Both the position numbers and the translations under genes were made by a program. 64,000 nt of DNA, taken from positions 1,074,001 to 1,138,000 of the forward strand of contig NZ_CP074436.1 in NCBI RefSeq assembly GCF_016858305.2, read 5' to 3'. Shown in pieces: positions 17,322 through 25,485 of the stretch. Origin of the DNA: Polaribacter sp. Q13. Its GTDB lineage: Bacteria > Bacteroidota > Bacteroidia > Flavobacteriales > Flavobacteriaceae. Each line of letters begins with the position of its first letter. Within the stretch, counting starts at the first letter, position 1. Below the pieces are notes generated by a model. That model was not told the origin of the DNA, searched no databases, and was given only the letters and a program-made list of their open reading frames with translations.

Positions 17322-17337
17322 TGTTTACGCAAACATA
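17322..17337 (-). promoter_or_regulatory. Promoter box with overlapping LacI-type operator
   Basis: TGTTTACGCAAACA (17322-17335) is a palindrome with 5-bp arms around ACGC, typical of LacI-family sites. It overlaps the minus-strand -7 box TATGTTTG (17337-17330). A second inverted repeat, TTACGAAAA...TTTTCGTAA, lies upstream at 17377-17408. Repression of the porin-GH97-lacI row by the local LacI protein is the natural inference. Confidence 0.6.
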
Positions 17338-17515
17338 CGTATAATTGCATGATTTTCAGCGTATAGAATAAATTATTTACGAAAATATTATAAAAAATGT
17401 TTTCGTAACACAACCTACAACCAGTCTCACATCTCTATTAACCCCACTAAACCATACTGTTTTTCTTAATATTATCTTAAAATTCAAAAGAAAACATCAA
17501 AATATTTTTTCATTA

Positions 17516-17536
17516 CTAACCGATTGTTTAGATTTG
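17516..17536 (+). promoter_or_regulatory. TetR operator overlapping the tetR promoter
   Basis: CTAACCGATTGTTTAG (17516-17531) overlaps TAGATTTG (17529-17536), a perfect TAnnTTTG box, 19 bp before the tetR ATG. The same pattern recurs at 18138, before the next gene. Confidence 0.65.
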
Positions 17537-17554
17537 CATCGTAGTTAGGATATC

Positions 17555-18118
17555 ATGGCAAGAAAAAAAGAATATAATGAAGATGTAGTCGTTGAAAAAG
17601 CAATGAATCTTTTTTGGAAAAAAGGGTACGAGGCTACTTCTATGCAAATGCTAGAAAAAGAAATGGGCATCAACAAATTCTCAATCTACTCTAGTTTTGG
17701 TAACAAACATGGTCTTTTTCTAAAAAGCTTAAAATGCTACAAAGGAAAAGTAAATGCTGTTTTAGATAAATTTAAAAATGCTTCCAACGGAGTTGAAGAC
17801 ATTAAACAATTTTTCTACGATTCTGTAAGTTCCAATTTTAAAGGCGACGATATAAAAGGTTGTTTGGTAACAAATACCTATAATGAGTTTTCAGAATCTG
17901 AAGATGCATTAATTAAAGAAGAAATGAATTCTTTTATGAATAACTTAAAAGCGTTAATCATAGAGAAACTTAAGTTAGACGAATCAAAGGATATAGAAAC
18001 CATAGAAAAACAAGCCAATTTTCTCCTTTTAGCCAAACATGGTTTAGCAGCAGCAGCAAGAGTAAATAGTAAAAAAGAAATTGAAGATTACATAGAAATG
18101 ACCTTTAAAAACATATAA
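17555..18118 (+). CDS. TetR/AcrR-family transcriptional regulator
   Basis: This 187-residue repressor has an N-terminal helix-turn-helix (about 10-55: VVEKAMNLFWKKGYEATSMQMLEKEMGINKFSIYSSFGNKHGLF) and an all-helical ligand-binding C-terminal half. The WKKGYEATS and SIYSSFGNKHGLF segments are classical. The gene is first in a row followed by CMD-family, EthD, HAD dehalogenase, DsbA-like and peroxiredoxin-like genes on the same strand. Near-identical palindromes CTAAmCGATwGTTTAG lie before this gene and before the CMD-family gene, so autoregulation and control of the operon are likely. The inducer is unknown; related TetR proteins respond to electrophiles. Confidence 0.9.
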   Translation: MARKKEYNEDVVVEKAMNLFWKKGYEATSMQMLEKEMGINKFSIYSSFGNKHGLFLKSLKCYKGKVNAVLDKFKNASNGVEDIKQFFYDSVSSNFKGDDIKGCLVTNTYNEFSESEDALIKEEMNSFMNNLKALIIEKLKLDESKDIETIEKQANFLLLAKHGLAAAARVNSKKEIEDYIEMTFKNI

Positions 18119-18137
18119 ACATTTTTTCACCCTAAAA

Positions 18138-18153
18138 CTAAACGATAGTTTAG
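18138..18153 (+). promoter_or_regulatory. Second TetR operator, before the CMD-family gene
   Basis: CTAAACGATAGTTTAG sits within a longer palindrome AACTAAAC-GATA-GTTTAGTT (18136-18155) about 38 bp before the ATG at 18191. It matches the site before tetR at 13 or more of 16 positions. Confidence 0.65.
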
Positions 18154-18190
18154 TTAAAATTAACATAAATAATAAATTAAAATAGAAATT

Positions 18191-18748
18191 ATGACCACAT
18201 TAAAAATTCACAACATTGAAACTGCACCAGAAGCAAGCAAAGCATTATTAGAAACATCTAAAAAAGCCTATGGTATGATTCCTGGATTACATGGTGTATT
18301 AGCTGAATCTCCACAAATCTTTGAAGCTTACCAAACGTTACACCAATTATTTACAGATACTTCTTTTAATGCAGAAGAATTAACGGTAGTATGGCAAACC
18401 ATCAACGTAGAACATGAATGTCATTACTGTGTTCCTGCACATACAGGTATTGCAAAAATGATGAAAGTAGATGATGCTATAACAGAAGCTTTACGTAATG
18501 AAACTCCTTTAGCAAACCCTAAATTAGAAGCTTTACGTACGTTAACTTTAATAATTACGCGTAATAGAGGACATGTTTCTCAAGAAGAATTGGATGCTTT
18601 TTATGCTGCTGGTTATGGTGAGAAACAAGTTTTAGAAATTATTTTAGGTTTGTCTCAGAAAGTAATTAGTAACTATACAAACCACATTGCTAATACACCG
18701 GTAGATGCAGCTTTTAAAGCTTTTTCTTGGAGTAAAGAAAAAGTATAA
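18191..18748 (+). CDS. Carboxymuconolactone decarboxylase / AhpD-like family protein
   Basis: This 185-residue helical protein carries the AhpD-type redox motif EHECHYCVPAHTG (C77, C80, H84). In AhpD-fold proteins with CxxC...H the Cys pair gives alkylhydroperoxidase activity. It is probably a cytoplasmic peroxidase or redox enzyme. It directly follows tetR behind a TetR-type operator and heads a row of thiol and dehalogenase genes. A 10-bp hairpin (18780-18806) separates it from the EthD gene and may reduce read-through. Confidence 0.85.
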   Translation: MTTLKIHNIETAPEASKALLETSKKAYGMIPGLHGVLAESPQIFEAYQTLHQLFTDTSFNAEELTVVWQTINVEHECHYCVPAHTGIAKMMKVDDAITEALRNETPLANPKLEALRTLTLIITRNRGHVSQEELDAFYAAGYGEKQVLEIILGLSQKVISNYTNHIANTPVDAAFKAFSWSKEKV

Positions 18749-18779
18749 TATTCTTAAGAATATAAATTGAAAATAATTT

Positions 18780-18806
18780 AAACCTTCCGCTTCATTCGGA
18801 AGGTTT
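18780..18806 (+). terminator. Hairpin between CMD-family and EthD genes
   Basis: AAACCTTCCG (18780-18789) pairs with CGGAAGGTTT (18797-18806) over 10 bp around a 7-nt loop. The following DNA is not a pure T-run, so it may be a partial terminator or mRNA processing hairpin. Confidence 0.55.
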
Positions 18807-18841
18807 ATTCAGTATTAAAAACTATATTTAAAATAAAAAAC

Positions 18842-19156
18842 ATGATAAAAGTATCTGTAATGTACCCAAACTCTAAAGATGTAAAGTTTGATGTAGAATA
18901 CTATAAAACAAGTCATTTACCTATGATTTCTAAAGCAGTTGGTAGTGCGTTAAAAGGGTTGGAATTAGATTTAGGAATTGGAAGTAGAATTCCAGGAGAA
19001 CCTGCTCCTTATGTAGCAATTGCACATTTATTGTTTGATGATGTTGCTTCTTTTAAAGAATCGTTTGGTCCGCATGCTGCTGAATTTGCTGCCGACATAA
19101 AAAATTACAGCAATGTACAAGGAAAACTTCAAATTAGTGAATTGATAACTTTTTAA
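18842..19156 (+). CDS. EthD-family small protein
   Basis: This 104-residue protein has the EthD dimeric alpha/beta-barrel pattern (VMYPNSKDVKFDVEYYKTSHLPM, then a central AHLLFDDVASFKESFGPH and C-terminal strands). The conserved His in TSHLPM is present. EthD proteins accompany degradation of ethers or hydrophobic compounds, but most members have no defined role. It precedes the dehalogenase by 2 bp, so the two are translationally linked. Confidence 0.85.
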   Translation: MIKVSVMYPNSKDVKFDVEYYKTSHLPMISKAVGSALKGLELDLGIGSRIPGEPAPYVAIAHLLFDDVASFKESFGPHAAEFAADIKNYSNVQGKLQISELITF

Positions 19157-19158
19157 AG

Positions 19159-19854
19159 ATGAAAAACAACCGTAACATAAAACCGAAAGTACTTTTTTTT
19201 GATGTAAACGAAACTCTATTAGATCTTACCAAAATGAAAAAACAGGTTGGTGATGCTCTGGGCGGAAAAGAAGAATTACTGCCTTTATGGTTTACGACGA
19301 TGTTGCACTATTCTTTAGTAACATCCGCAAGCGGAGATTATAAACCTTTTGGACATATTGGTGCTGCAGCTTTGCAAATGGTGGCTGCTAATAATGGCAT
19401 TAAATTATCCGAAGAAAATGCGCGCAAAGTAACTGTAACTGCTATGCAAAACTTACCTCCTCACCCAGAAGTAAAAGAAGCATTATTGCTATTAAAAAAA
19501 GCGGGTTACAAATTAGTTGCGTTTACAAATTCATCTATCAAAGGTTTAAAAAATCAATTTGAAAATGCAGGGTTAACTGATTATTTTGATGAAATGTTAA
19601 GTGTTGAAGAAACTGGTAAGTTTAAACCTTTTACGGAGACTTACCTTTGGGGAGCATCAAAAATGGGTGTACATCCAGAAGAATGCATGTTAATTGCAGC
19701 ACATGGTTGGGATGTATACGGAGCAATGAGTGCCGGTTTAAGAGCTGCTTTTGTAGCAAGACCTGGTCAACAATTATTTCCGTTAGCGCCCAAACCAGAA
19801 ATTGTAGAAACCGACTTAAAAAAAGTAACTGACCTACTTATAACTTATATATAA
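19159..19854 (+). CDS. HAD-superfamily haloacid dehalogenase (type II)
   Basis: This 231-residue HAD hydrolase has the nucleophile motif LFFDVNETLLDL (Asp at about 15), VAFTNSS as motif II, and a late C-terminal cap motif MLIAAHGWDVYGAMSAGLRAAFVARPGQ, all typical of type II haloacid dehalogenases. Such enzymes hydrolyse 2-haloalkanoic acids through an aspartyl ester. The ATG lies 2 bp after the EthD stop. With the surrounding EthD, DsbA-like and peroxiredoxin genes it suggests a detoxification set, for example for halogenated algal metabolites; the substrate is inference. Confidence 0.88.
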   Translation: MKNNRNIKPKVLFFDVNETLLDLTKMKKQVGDALGGKEELLPLWFTTMLHYSLVTSASGDYKPFGHIGAAALQMVAANNGIKLSEENARKVTVTAMQNLPPHPEVKEALLLLKKAGYKLVAFTNSSIKGLKNQFENAGLTDYFDEMLSVEETGKFKPFTETYLWGASKMGVHPEECMLIAAHGWDVYGAMSAGLRAAFVARPGQQLFPLAPKPEIVETDLKKVTDLLITYI

Positions 19855-19858
19855 AATT

Positions 19859-20515
19859 ATGACACAAAAATTAAAAATAGACATCGTTTCTGATGTTGTT
19901 TGTCCGTGGTGTACCATCGGATACAAACGTTTAGAAAAAGCAATTATAGAATTGGATCTTCAAGATAAAGTAGACATAGAATGGCAACCTTTTGAGTTGA
20001 ACCCTAATATGCCAGCTGAAGGTCAGAATGTAAACGAACATATTACAGAAAAATATGGTTCTACAACCGAGCAACAAAATCAATCGAAACAAATGATGAC
20101 GGAAGCTGGAGAAGAACTTGGTTTTAAATTCGATTATTTTGATGACATGCGCATGGTGAATACCTTTGATGCACACGTTTTATTAGAATATGCGAAAAAT
20201 TTCGGCAAACAAACTGAATTAAAAATGCGCTTAACAGCTTCTTTTTTTAGCGAACGTAAAGACGTTTCTAAAAGAGACATCTTAAAACAAGCCTTATTAG
20301 AAGTTGGTTTAAATGCAGAAGAAGGACTTGCTAAATTAGACAATGAAGATGCACAAAACGAAGTAAGATTCAAACAAAATTATTGGAAAAATTTGGGTGT
20401 CAATTCTGTACCAACTATTGTCTTTAATAGAAAAAGTGCGGTAACTGGTGCACAACCTGTAGATACTTTTAAACAAGTACTTTCAGAATTAATGAAAGAG
20501 GAACAAACCGTTTAA
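19859..20515 (+). CDS. DsbA-family (FrnE-like) thioredoxin-fold oxidoreductase
   Basis: This 218-residue cytoplasmic protein has a CPWC active site (C15, C18 in SDVVCPWCTIG) and a long helical insertion, as in FrnE / HCCA-isomerase-like DsbA relatives. The conserved cis-Pro motif GVNSVPTIVFN lies near 180. There is no signal peptide, so it acts in the cytoplasm. It begins 4 bp after the dehalogenase stop and is clearly co-transcribed. Confidence 0.88.
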   Translation: MTQKLKIDIVSDVVCPWCTIGYKRLEKAIIELDLQDKVDIEWQPFELNPNMPAEGQNVNEHITEKYGSTTEQQNQSKQMMTEAGEELGFKFDYFDDMRMVNTFDAHVLLEYAKNFGKQTELKMRLTASFFSERKDVSKRDILKQALLEVGLNAEEGLAKLDNEDAQNEVRFKQNYWKNLGVNSVPTIVFNRKSAVTGAQPVDTFKQVLSELMKEEQTV

Positions 20516-20545
20516 AACTGCCAATAATTACTTAAAAATAAAAAA

Positions 20546-21211
20546 ATGGAAGCAACAAACAATAAAGGAACATTAGACGCATTATTAACTGCAAAACGTA
20601 ACGAAGGTGCAGCAAAATTCACCAAGGAAAAGAATAAAATTTATGCAGACGGAATTGCAAGTGTAGCAGATTCTGGTATACTTGAAAGTGCTTTAAATGT
20701 GGATGATAAAGCCCCTAATTTTACACTAAAAAATGCTTTAAACAAATCAGTAACTTTATACGATGAATTAAAAAACGGACCTGTAGTTTTAACATGGTAC
20801 AGAGGTGGCTGGTGTCCGTATTGCAACATTACATTGCATTATTTACAAGAAAAATTACCAGAATTTCAACAAGCAGGTGCAACACTTATGGCTTTAACTC
20901 CTGAATTACCAGATAATTCTTTAAATACATCCGAAAAAAACAATTTAGAGTTCAATGTTTTAAGTGATGTTGGCAATACTATCGGAAAAGAATATGGTGT
21001 TGTTTTTAAACTAACTGATGAAGTTGCCGAAATTTATGAAGCAGGTTTTGGTTTAAGTAAAGTAAACGGAGAGACCAGCAACGAATTGCCTTTAGCTGCT
21101 ACGTACGTTATAGATACTAACGGAATTATTCAGTACGCTTTTTTAGATGCAGATTATAGAGAAAGAGCAGAACCATCCGCTATTTTAGCTGCTTTAAACA
21201 AGCTGAAATAA
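20546..21211 (+). CDS. Peroxiredoxin-like (AhpC/TSA) protein
   Basis: This 221-residue protein has an N-terminal helical part (1-50) and a thioredoxin-fold domain with WYRGGWCPYCNITLHYL (C90, C93). The CPYC motif at the peroxiredoxin position, in place of PxxxTxxC, marks the peroxiredoxin-like subgroup. It probably reduces peroxides or disulfides in the cytoplasm. It closes the row of co-oriented genes that starts with tetR. Confidence 0.87.
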   Translation: MEATNNKGTLDALLTAKRNEGAAKFTKEKNKIYADGIASVADSGILESALNVDDKAPNFTLKNALNKSVTLYDELKNGPVVLTWYRGGWCPYCNITLHYLQEKLPEFQQAGATLMALTPELPDNSLNTSEKNNLEFNVLSDVGNTIGKEYGVVFKLTDEVAEIYEAGFGLSKVNGETSNELPLAATYVIDTNGIIQYAFLDADYRERAEPSAILAALNKLK

Positions 21212-21293
21212 CAATAGAACCCAAATAACTGATTCTTCTAATTTTCTAAGCAACAACAACAGTTCAATTACAAATTAACCAATTTAAACAAAT

Positions 21294-22103
21294 ATGCAAA
21301 CTACCAAACTCCTCTTCATCGCTTTTAGTTTCTTCTTCTTTTCTTGTGGAAATAAAAAAACAAATTCAGAAAAAGAAACTCCAATTACCTTTAAAAACAA
21401 AGGCCATGAATTGGTTTACAACACGGTTCAAAAAACGGGAAATTATCAAATGCTTGCCGCTAAAAAAGATGTGGTCTACTCCTACTCTTACCAAACGCCA
21501 GATGGAAAAACAGACATCTCTACAGAAAAATATATTTTTGACGGAGAGTTTTCTTACGGTGCCTATACAAAGCACGAAAGAACGTTAACAGACTTAGAAG
21601 GTAAAGTAGAACAAGGCTATGACGGAAACGAATATTGGTTAAAAAATAATGGCGAAATCATAACAGATTCGGCAGCCTTAAAAAAAGTTGCTTTTAACAG
21701 ACCTACAAATTTTTATTGGTTCTGTATGATTCAAAAATTATTAGATCCTAGTGTACAATATCAATATATAAAAGAGCAAACAATTGAAGGAACTGCGTAT
21801 GATGTTGTGAAAATAACTTTTGAGGCAAACCCAAATAAACCGCAAGATATTTACCAAGTGTACATTAATAAGGAAACTAAATTGATAGATCAGTTTCTTT
21901 TTACGGTAATGGATTTTGGAAAAACAGATCCTCTTTTAATGCAAATGAAGTATGAAAATATAGACGGAATCTTAATCCCTACACAACGTAAATACAAAGC
22001 CTCTAATTGGGATGCAGAAGTTACAGATGCTCCTTGGATTCTTGTAAACTGGACCAATATTAAATTTAATAACGGCTTACAAAAAGCGATGTTTAAAAAA
22101 TAA
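21294..22103 (+). CDS. Predicted lipoprotein with LolA/LppX-like pattern (DUF6503-type)
   Basis: This 269-residue protein has a lipoprotein signal peptide (1-18, lipobox FFSC) followed by GNKKTNSEKE, the usual linker. The mature part reads as many antiparallel strands (VVYSYSYQTPDGKTDISTEKYIFDGEF, YDGNEYWLKNNGEI, QDIYQVYINKETKLIDQFLFTV), the pattern of half-barrel lipid-binding lipoproteins. I recall similar flavobacterial proteins as DUF6503, but cannot check this. It stands 80 bp after the peroxiredoxin gene, and a strong palindrome follows. Confidence 0.65.
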   Translation: MQTTKLLFIAFSFFFFSCGNKKTNSEKETPITFKNKGHELVYNTVQKTGNYQMLAAKKDVVYSYSYQTPDGKTDISTEKYIFDGEFSYGAYTKHERTLTDLEGKVEQGYDGNEYWLKNNGEIITDSAALKKVAFNRPTNFYWFCMIQKLLDPSVQYQYIKEQTIEGTAYDVVKITFEANPNKPQDIYQVYINKETKLIDQFLFTVMDFGKTDPLLMQMKYENIDGILIPTQRKYKASNWDAEVTDAPWILVNWTNIKFNNGLQKAMFKK

Positions 22104-22146
22104 TTAAAATACTTGTAGTAATTAATTTAAACCATTTTATATAGAT

Positions 22147-22172
22147 CCTTCAGGTTTTCAGAAACCTGAAGG
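22147..22172 (+). terminator. Palindrome with 11-bp arms after the lipoprotein gene
   Basis: CCTTCAGGTTT (22147-22157) pairs with AAACCTGAAGG (22162-22172) around tcag. The following GTTCTTTCATTT is moderately T-rich. It belongs to the same palindrome type as 80-107 and 9793-9819. Confidence 0.5.
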
Positions 22173-22326
22173 GTTCTTTCATTTAAAACGATTCAAATAA
22201 AAAAGAATATTCCTTAAAAATTAAACAAATAAAGTCCACTTTTGTACAACATAAAAAGCGTCTATTCGTTTTAAGGTTTTGGCATCATTTATGTTCATAC
22301 ACTAAAGAATAAAAGGAAATAACTTC

Positions 22327-22767
22327 ATGAAAAAAATAATAGCAATAGTAGTATTAATACTTACCACTGTAAGCACTATAAATGCACAAGAATGGCATAC
22401 TAATTTTAAGGAAGCAAAACAAATTGCATCAACAGAAAGTAAACCTATCATATTGGTTTTTCAAGGTTCAGATTGGTGTGCACCTTGTATTAAATTAGAT
22501 CGCCAAATTTGGAGTACTCCTACTTTTAAACAATATGCAAAAGACAACTATGTAATGCTGCAAGCAGATTTTCCGAAGCGAAAGAAAAATGCATTGTCAG
22601 ATGCTCAGACTGCCGCAAATGCCAAATTGGCTGAAATGTATAACAAGAGAGGTATTTTTCCTTACGTAGTAGTACTCAATGCAAATGGTAAGGTTCTTGG
22701 TGAAACAGGTTACAAGAAAATTACACCAGAAAATTACATTAAAGAACTTAATATGTTTACAAAATAA
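22327..22767 (+). CDS. Periplasmic thioredoxin-like protein
   Basis: This 146-residue protein has a signal peptide (1-20, ending INA) and a thioredoxin domain with GSDWCAPCIK (C51, C54). The cis-Pro region is GIFPYVVVLNANGK. It belongs to the DUF255/thioredoxin_7-like secreted group. It is the first gene of a tight four-gene unit with ApbE, DUF4266 and DUF3570, and ends 1 bp before the ApbE start. A role in reducing disulfides of the DUF4266 or DUF3570 partner is possible but inferred. Confidence 0.88.
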   Translation: MKKIIAIVVLILTTVSTINAQEWHTNFKEAKQIASTESKPIILVFQGSDWCAPCIKLDRQIWSTPTFKQYAKDNYVMLQADFPKRKKNALSDAQTAANAKLAEMYNKRGIFPYVVVLNANGKVLGETGYKKITPENYIKELNMFTK

Positions 22768-22768
22768 A

Positions 22769-23749
22769 GTGAAAAAAGTACTTACCTCCTTTTTATTGCT
22801 AATATCTATTGTTTGTGCAGCACAAACACCCTATAAACGAGTACTCAAATTAATGGGAAGTCGTTTTGATATTACGGTTGTTGCCAACAATAAAATTCAG
22901 GGAGATGCATACATTGATTTGGCGGTTGCCGAAATTACAAGAATTGAAAAACTTATTTCTTCTTGGGATGCGCATTCACAAACTTTTTCCATCAATAAAA
23001 ATGCAGGTATTAAACCTGTAAAAGTTGCCCCAGAACTTTTTAATTTGATAGAAAGAGCTATCCGAATTTCAAAACTTACCGATGGTGCTTTTGATATTAG
23101 CTATGCATCCATGGATAAAATATGGAAATTCGACGGCAGTATGAAAAAAATGCCTGCAGAAGAAACAATAAAAACATCGGTTGTAAAAGTAGGGTTTCAA
23201 AACATTGTTTTAGATAAAGTACATAGTACTGTTTATTTAAAACTGAAAGGAATGAAAATTGGTTTTGGTGCCATTGGTAAAGGATATGCAGCAGATAAAG
23301 CAAAAGCACTCCTTATTTCTAAAGGTGCAATTTCTGGAATTATCAACGCCTCTGGCGATATGAATACTTGGGGAAAACAACCTGACGGAAAAGAATGGAA
23401 AGTAGCCATAACAAACCCAATGAATAAGAATAAAGTATTTGCTTTATTCCCGCTTAATAATGGTGCTGTGGTTACTTCTGGAAATTACGAAAAATACGTT
23501 AACTTTAATGGCAAAAGATACACACATATTATAGATCCAAGAACAGGATATCCTTCTACCGGAATTATAAGTGTTACCGTTTTTGCACCCAAAGCAGAAT
23601 TAGCAGACGCACTAGCAACCTCTGTATTTGTAATGGGGAAACAAGTAGGTTTAGATAGAATTAATCAATTACCAAAAATAGAATGCATCATCATAGATGA
23701 TAAAGGAAATATTACAACATCAAAGAATATAGAAATAGATAAATTATGA
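22769..23749 (+). CDS. apbE: FAD:protein FMN transferase (ApbE)
   Basis: The start is GTG at 22769, 1 bp after the thioredoxin stop; a longer frame from 22679 would overlap the thioredoxin gene and has no signal peptide. The 326-residue protein begins VKKVLTSFLLLISIVCAAQ, a signal peptide. ApbE transfers FMN from FAD to Thr or Ser of partner proteins outside the cytoplasm. Family motifs are LMGSRFDI, TDGAFDISY (Asp at about 109), IGFGAIGKGYAADKA, NASGDMNTWG and HIIDPRTGYPSTGI. It overlaps the DUF4266 gene by 4 bp. The likely flavinylation target is encoded in this cluster. Confidence 0.92.
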   Translation: MKKVLTSFLLLISIVCAAQTPYKRVLKLMGSRFDITVVANNKIQGDAYIDLAVAEITRIEKLISSWDAHSQTFSINKNAGIKPVKVAPELFNLIERAIRISKLTDGAFDISYASMDKIWKFDGSMKKMPAEETIKTSVVKVGFQNIVLDKVHSTVYLKLKGMKIGFGAIGKGYAADKAKALLISKGAISGIINASGDMNTWGKQPDGKEWKVAITNPMNKNKVFALFPLNNGAVVTSGNYEKYVNFNGKRYTHIIDPRTGYPSTGIISVTVFAPKAELADALATSVFVMGKQVGLDRINQLPKIECIIIDDKGNITTSKNIEIDKL

Positions 23750-23958
23750 TTAAAAAGTGTATAATCGCTGCATTGATAACAATTAGTTTTAGTAGTTGTG
23801 TGGTGCTTAAAGAATACGAGAAAGTAAATATAAACGACCCAGATATGGTGCTTTCTGAAAAAAAAGCAGACCGTAATGTTGCCACAGCACAAGCATACAG
23901 AGAAGCTGCCGTTGGTGCAAATGGAGGTAAAACTGGTGGAGGCTGTGGTTGTAATTAA
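23746..23958 (+). CDS. DUF4266 small lipoprotein
   Basis: This 70-residue protein has a lipoprotein signal (MIKKCIIAALITISFSSC, lipobox FSSC) and the DUF4266 pattern: VLKEYEKVNINDPDM, then a helix ending in a Gly/Cys-rich tail GGKTGGGCGCN. The ATG overlaps the ApbE stop (ATGA). DUF4266 genes usually sit next to DUF3570, as here. The two tail Cys residues, unusual in a surface lipoprotein, could bind a metal or react with the cluster's thioredoxin; this is inference. Function of the family is unknown. Confidence 0.85.
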   Translation: MIKKCIIAALITISFSSCVVLKEYEKVNINDPDMVLSEKKADRNVATAQAYREAAVGANGGKTGGGCGCN

Positions 23959-24049
23959 GGAAACCCTTTTTTAGAAAACAAAGCTAAAATCAACATTTAA
24001 ATTATCCCGCTTAAAAGCGGATTTTAATAATAAATTATTCTCAAATAAA

Positions 24050-25354
24050 TTGAAAAATATAATCCTATTTATGTGTTTATTTGCTTTTGTAAAAGTGAAT
24101 TCACAAACTAAACAAGACGCACCCAAAGTCTATAAAAAACGCGTGCTAGAAACTACCGAAGTAGATTTCTTAACAAGTTACTACTCTCAAGATGGTGATA
24201 ACGCTGCCGTAAGTGGTGGTATTGGCTCGGAATCGTTAACCGATGTAACCGGAACTTTTGTGGTTTCTATGCCTTTAAACGATGACGATATACTAACTAT
24301 TGATGCCGGTATCTCTGCATACACATCTGCATCATCTAGTAATATTAACCCTTTTGATGGTGATAACGCAGATCCTTTTCAGGCTTCTTCTGGTGCTTCT
24401 AAAAGTGATCTTTGGGCAAACATAACTGGTAGCTATACACATAGTTCAGACGATAGAAATGATATTTGGTCTACCAAACTAGCCATTTCTTCAGAATATG
24501 ATTATTTTTCTTTTGGTCTTGGCGGTAGCTATACCAAACTTTTCAATCAGAAAAACACAGAAGTAAGTGTGCATGGTAATGTATATATCGATTCTTGGGA
24601 GTTGCTCTATCCTATAGAATTGAGAGAAGCTAACGGAGATAAAAATGATTTTAACATCAACAATTATACAATAACTGGTAATACAAATTACACGCCTACT
24701 TTTGTTCCTTTAGATGGCACCGCTAGAAACTCGTATTCCGTAGGTTTTGGATTTTCTCAAATACTGCATAAAAATGTACAAGGTTCTTTGGCTTTAGATT
24801 TTGTAAAACAGGATGGTTTGCTATCCACTCCCTTTCAAAGAGTTTATTTTAGTGATGTAGCAGATTCTTTTGTAGAGAATTTTCAGCTTGCAGATGATAT
24901 AGAACGTTTGCCAGATACTAGATTTAAAGTAGCTGTTGGTGGTCGTTTAAATTGGTATTTAAATGAAATTGTTACGCTTAGAACTTTTTACCGTTATTAT
25001 TCTGATGATTGGGGAATTTCTTCTAACACAGCAAGTATAGAAATACCTGTAAAAATTACAGATAAATTTACCTTATATCCGTCATACCGCTATTACAACC
25101 AAACGGCTGCAGATTATTTTAAACCGTACCAAACGGCACTTTCTACGGATGAATATTATACATCTGATTATGATCTCTCTAAATTTACTGCCAATCAATT
25201 TGGTTTTGGGGTTTCTTACACCGATATTTTTGCAAAAGCACACATTCGTAATTTTGGTTTAAAAAGTATCGATTTAAAGTTTTATCAGTATGATAGAGAT
25301 ACTTCGTTTAGCTCTAGTATAATTACCGCAGGATTTAAGTTTGTAATGGATTAA
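24050..25354 (+). CDS. DUF3570 outer-membrane beta-barrel protein
   Basis: This 434-residue protein starts at TTG 24050 and has a signal peptide (1-19, ending VNSQ). The rest is alternating strands ending in FKFVMD, a DUF3570 beta-barrel (TEVDFLTSYYSQDGDNAAVSGGIGSESLTDV is the characteristic first part). A segment DPFQASSGAS at 108-117 resembles the Ser/Thr-Gly-Ala-Ser/Thr pattern that ApbE flavinylates in other proteins, and ApbE is encoded two genes upstream. Whether DUF3570 is itself flavinylated cannot be decided here. The cluster as a whole suggests an envelope redox function. Confidence 0.88.
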   Translation: MKNIILFMCLFAFVKVNSQTKQDAPKVYKKRVLETTEVDFLTSYYSQDGDNAAVSGGIGSESLTDVTGTFVVSMPLNDDDILTIDAGISAYTSASSSNINPFDGDNADPFQASSGASKSDLWANITGSYTHSSDDRNDIWSTKLAISSEYDYFSFGLGGSYTKLFNQKNTEVSVHGNVYIDSWELLYPIELREANGDKNDFNINNYTITGNTNYTPTFVPLDGTARNSYSVGFGFSQILHKNVQGSLALDFVKQDGLLSTPFQRVYFSDVADSFVENFQLADDIERLPDTRFKVAVGGRLNWYLNEIVTLRTFYRYYSDDWGISSNTASIEIPVKITDKFTLYPSYRYYNQTAADYFKPYQTALSTDEYYTSDYDLSKFTANQFGFGVSYTDIFAKAHIRNFGLKSIDLKFYQYDRDTSFSSSIITAGFKFVMD

Positions 25355-25485
25355 ATATCATCCATTTATTTAGAAAACTAAAGGTTCATTTTGATTAGAA
25401 AACAATCAAAAGTATTTTTCTATGCCCCTTTTTTTGTTTAAAAATACTAATTTTACAATCTTTCACCCGCAAAAACAAAGACTGA

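Noticed and set aside
22679..22768. ApbE starting at 22679
   Set aside because: The added residues lie inside the thioredoxin gene and remove the signal peptide; GTG 22769 fits.
24050..25354. DUF3570 as a TonB-dependent receptor
   Set aside because: It is too short and lacks plug and TonB-box features; the DUF3570 pattern fits better.
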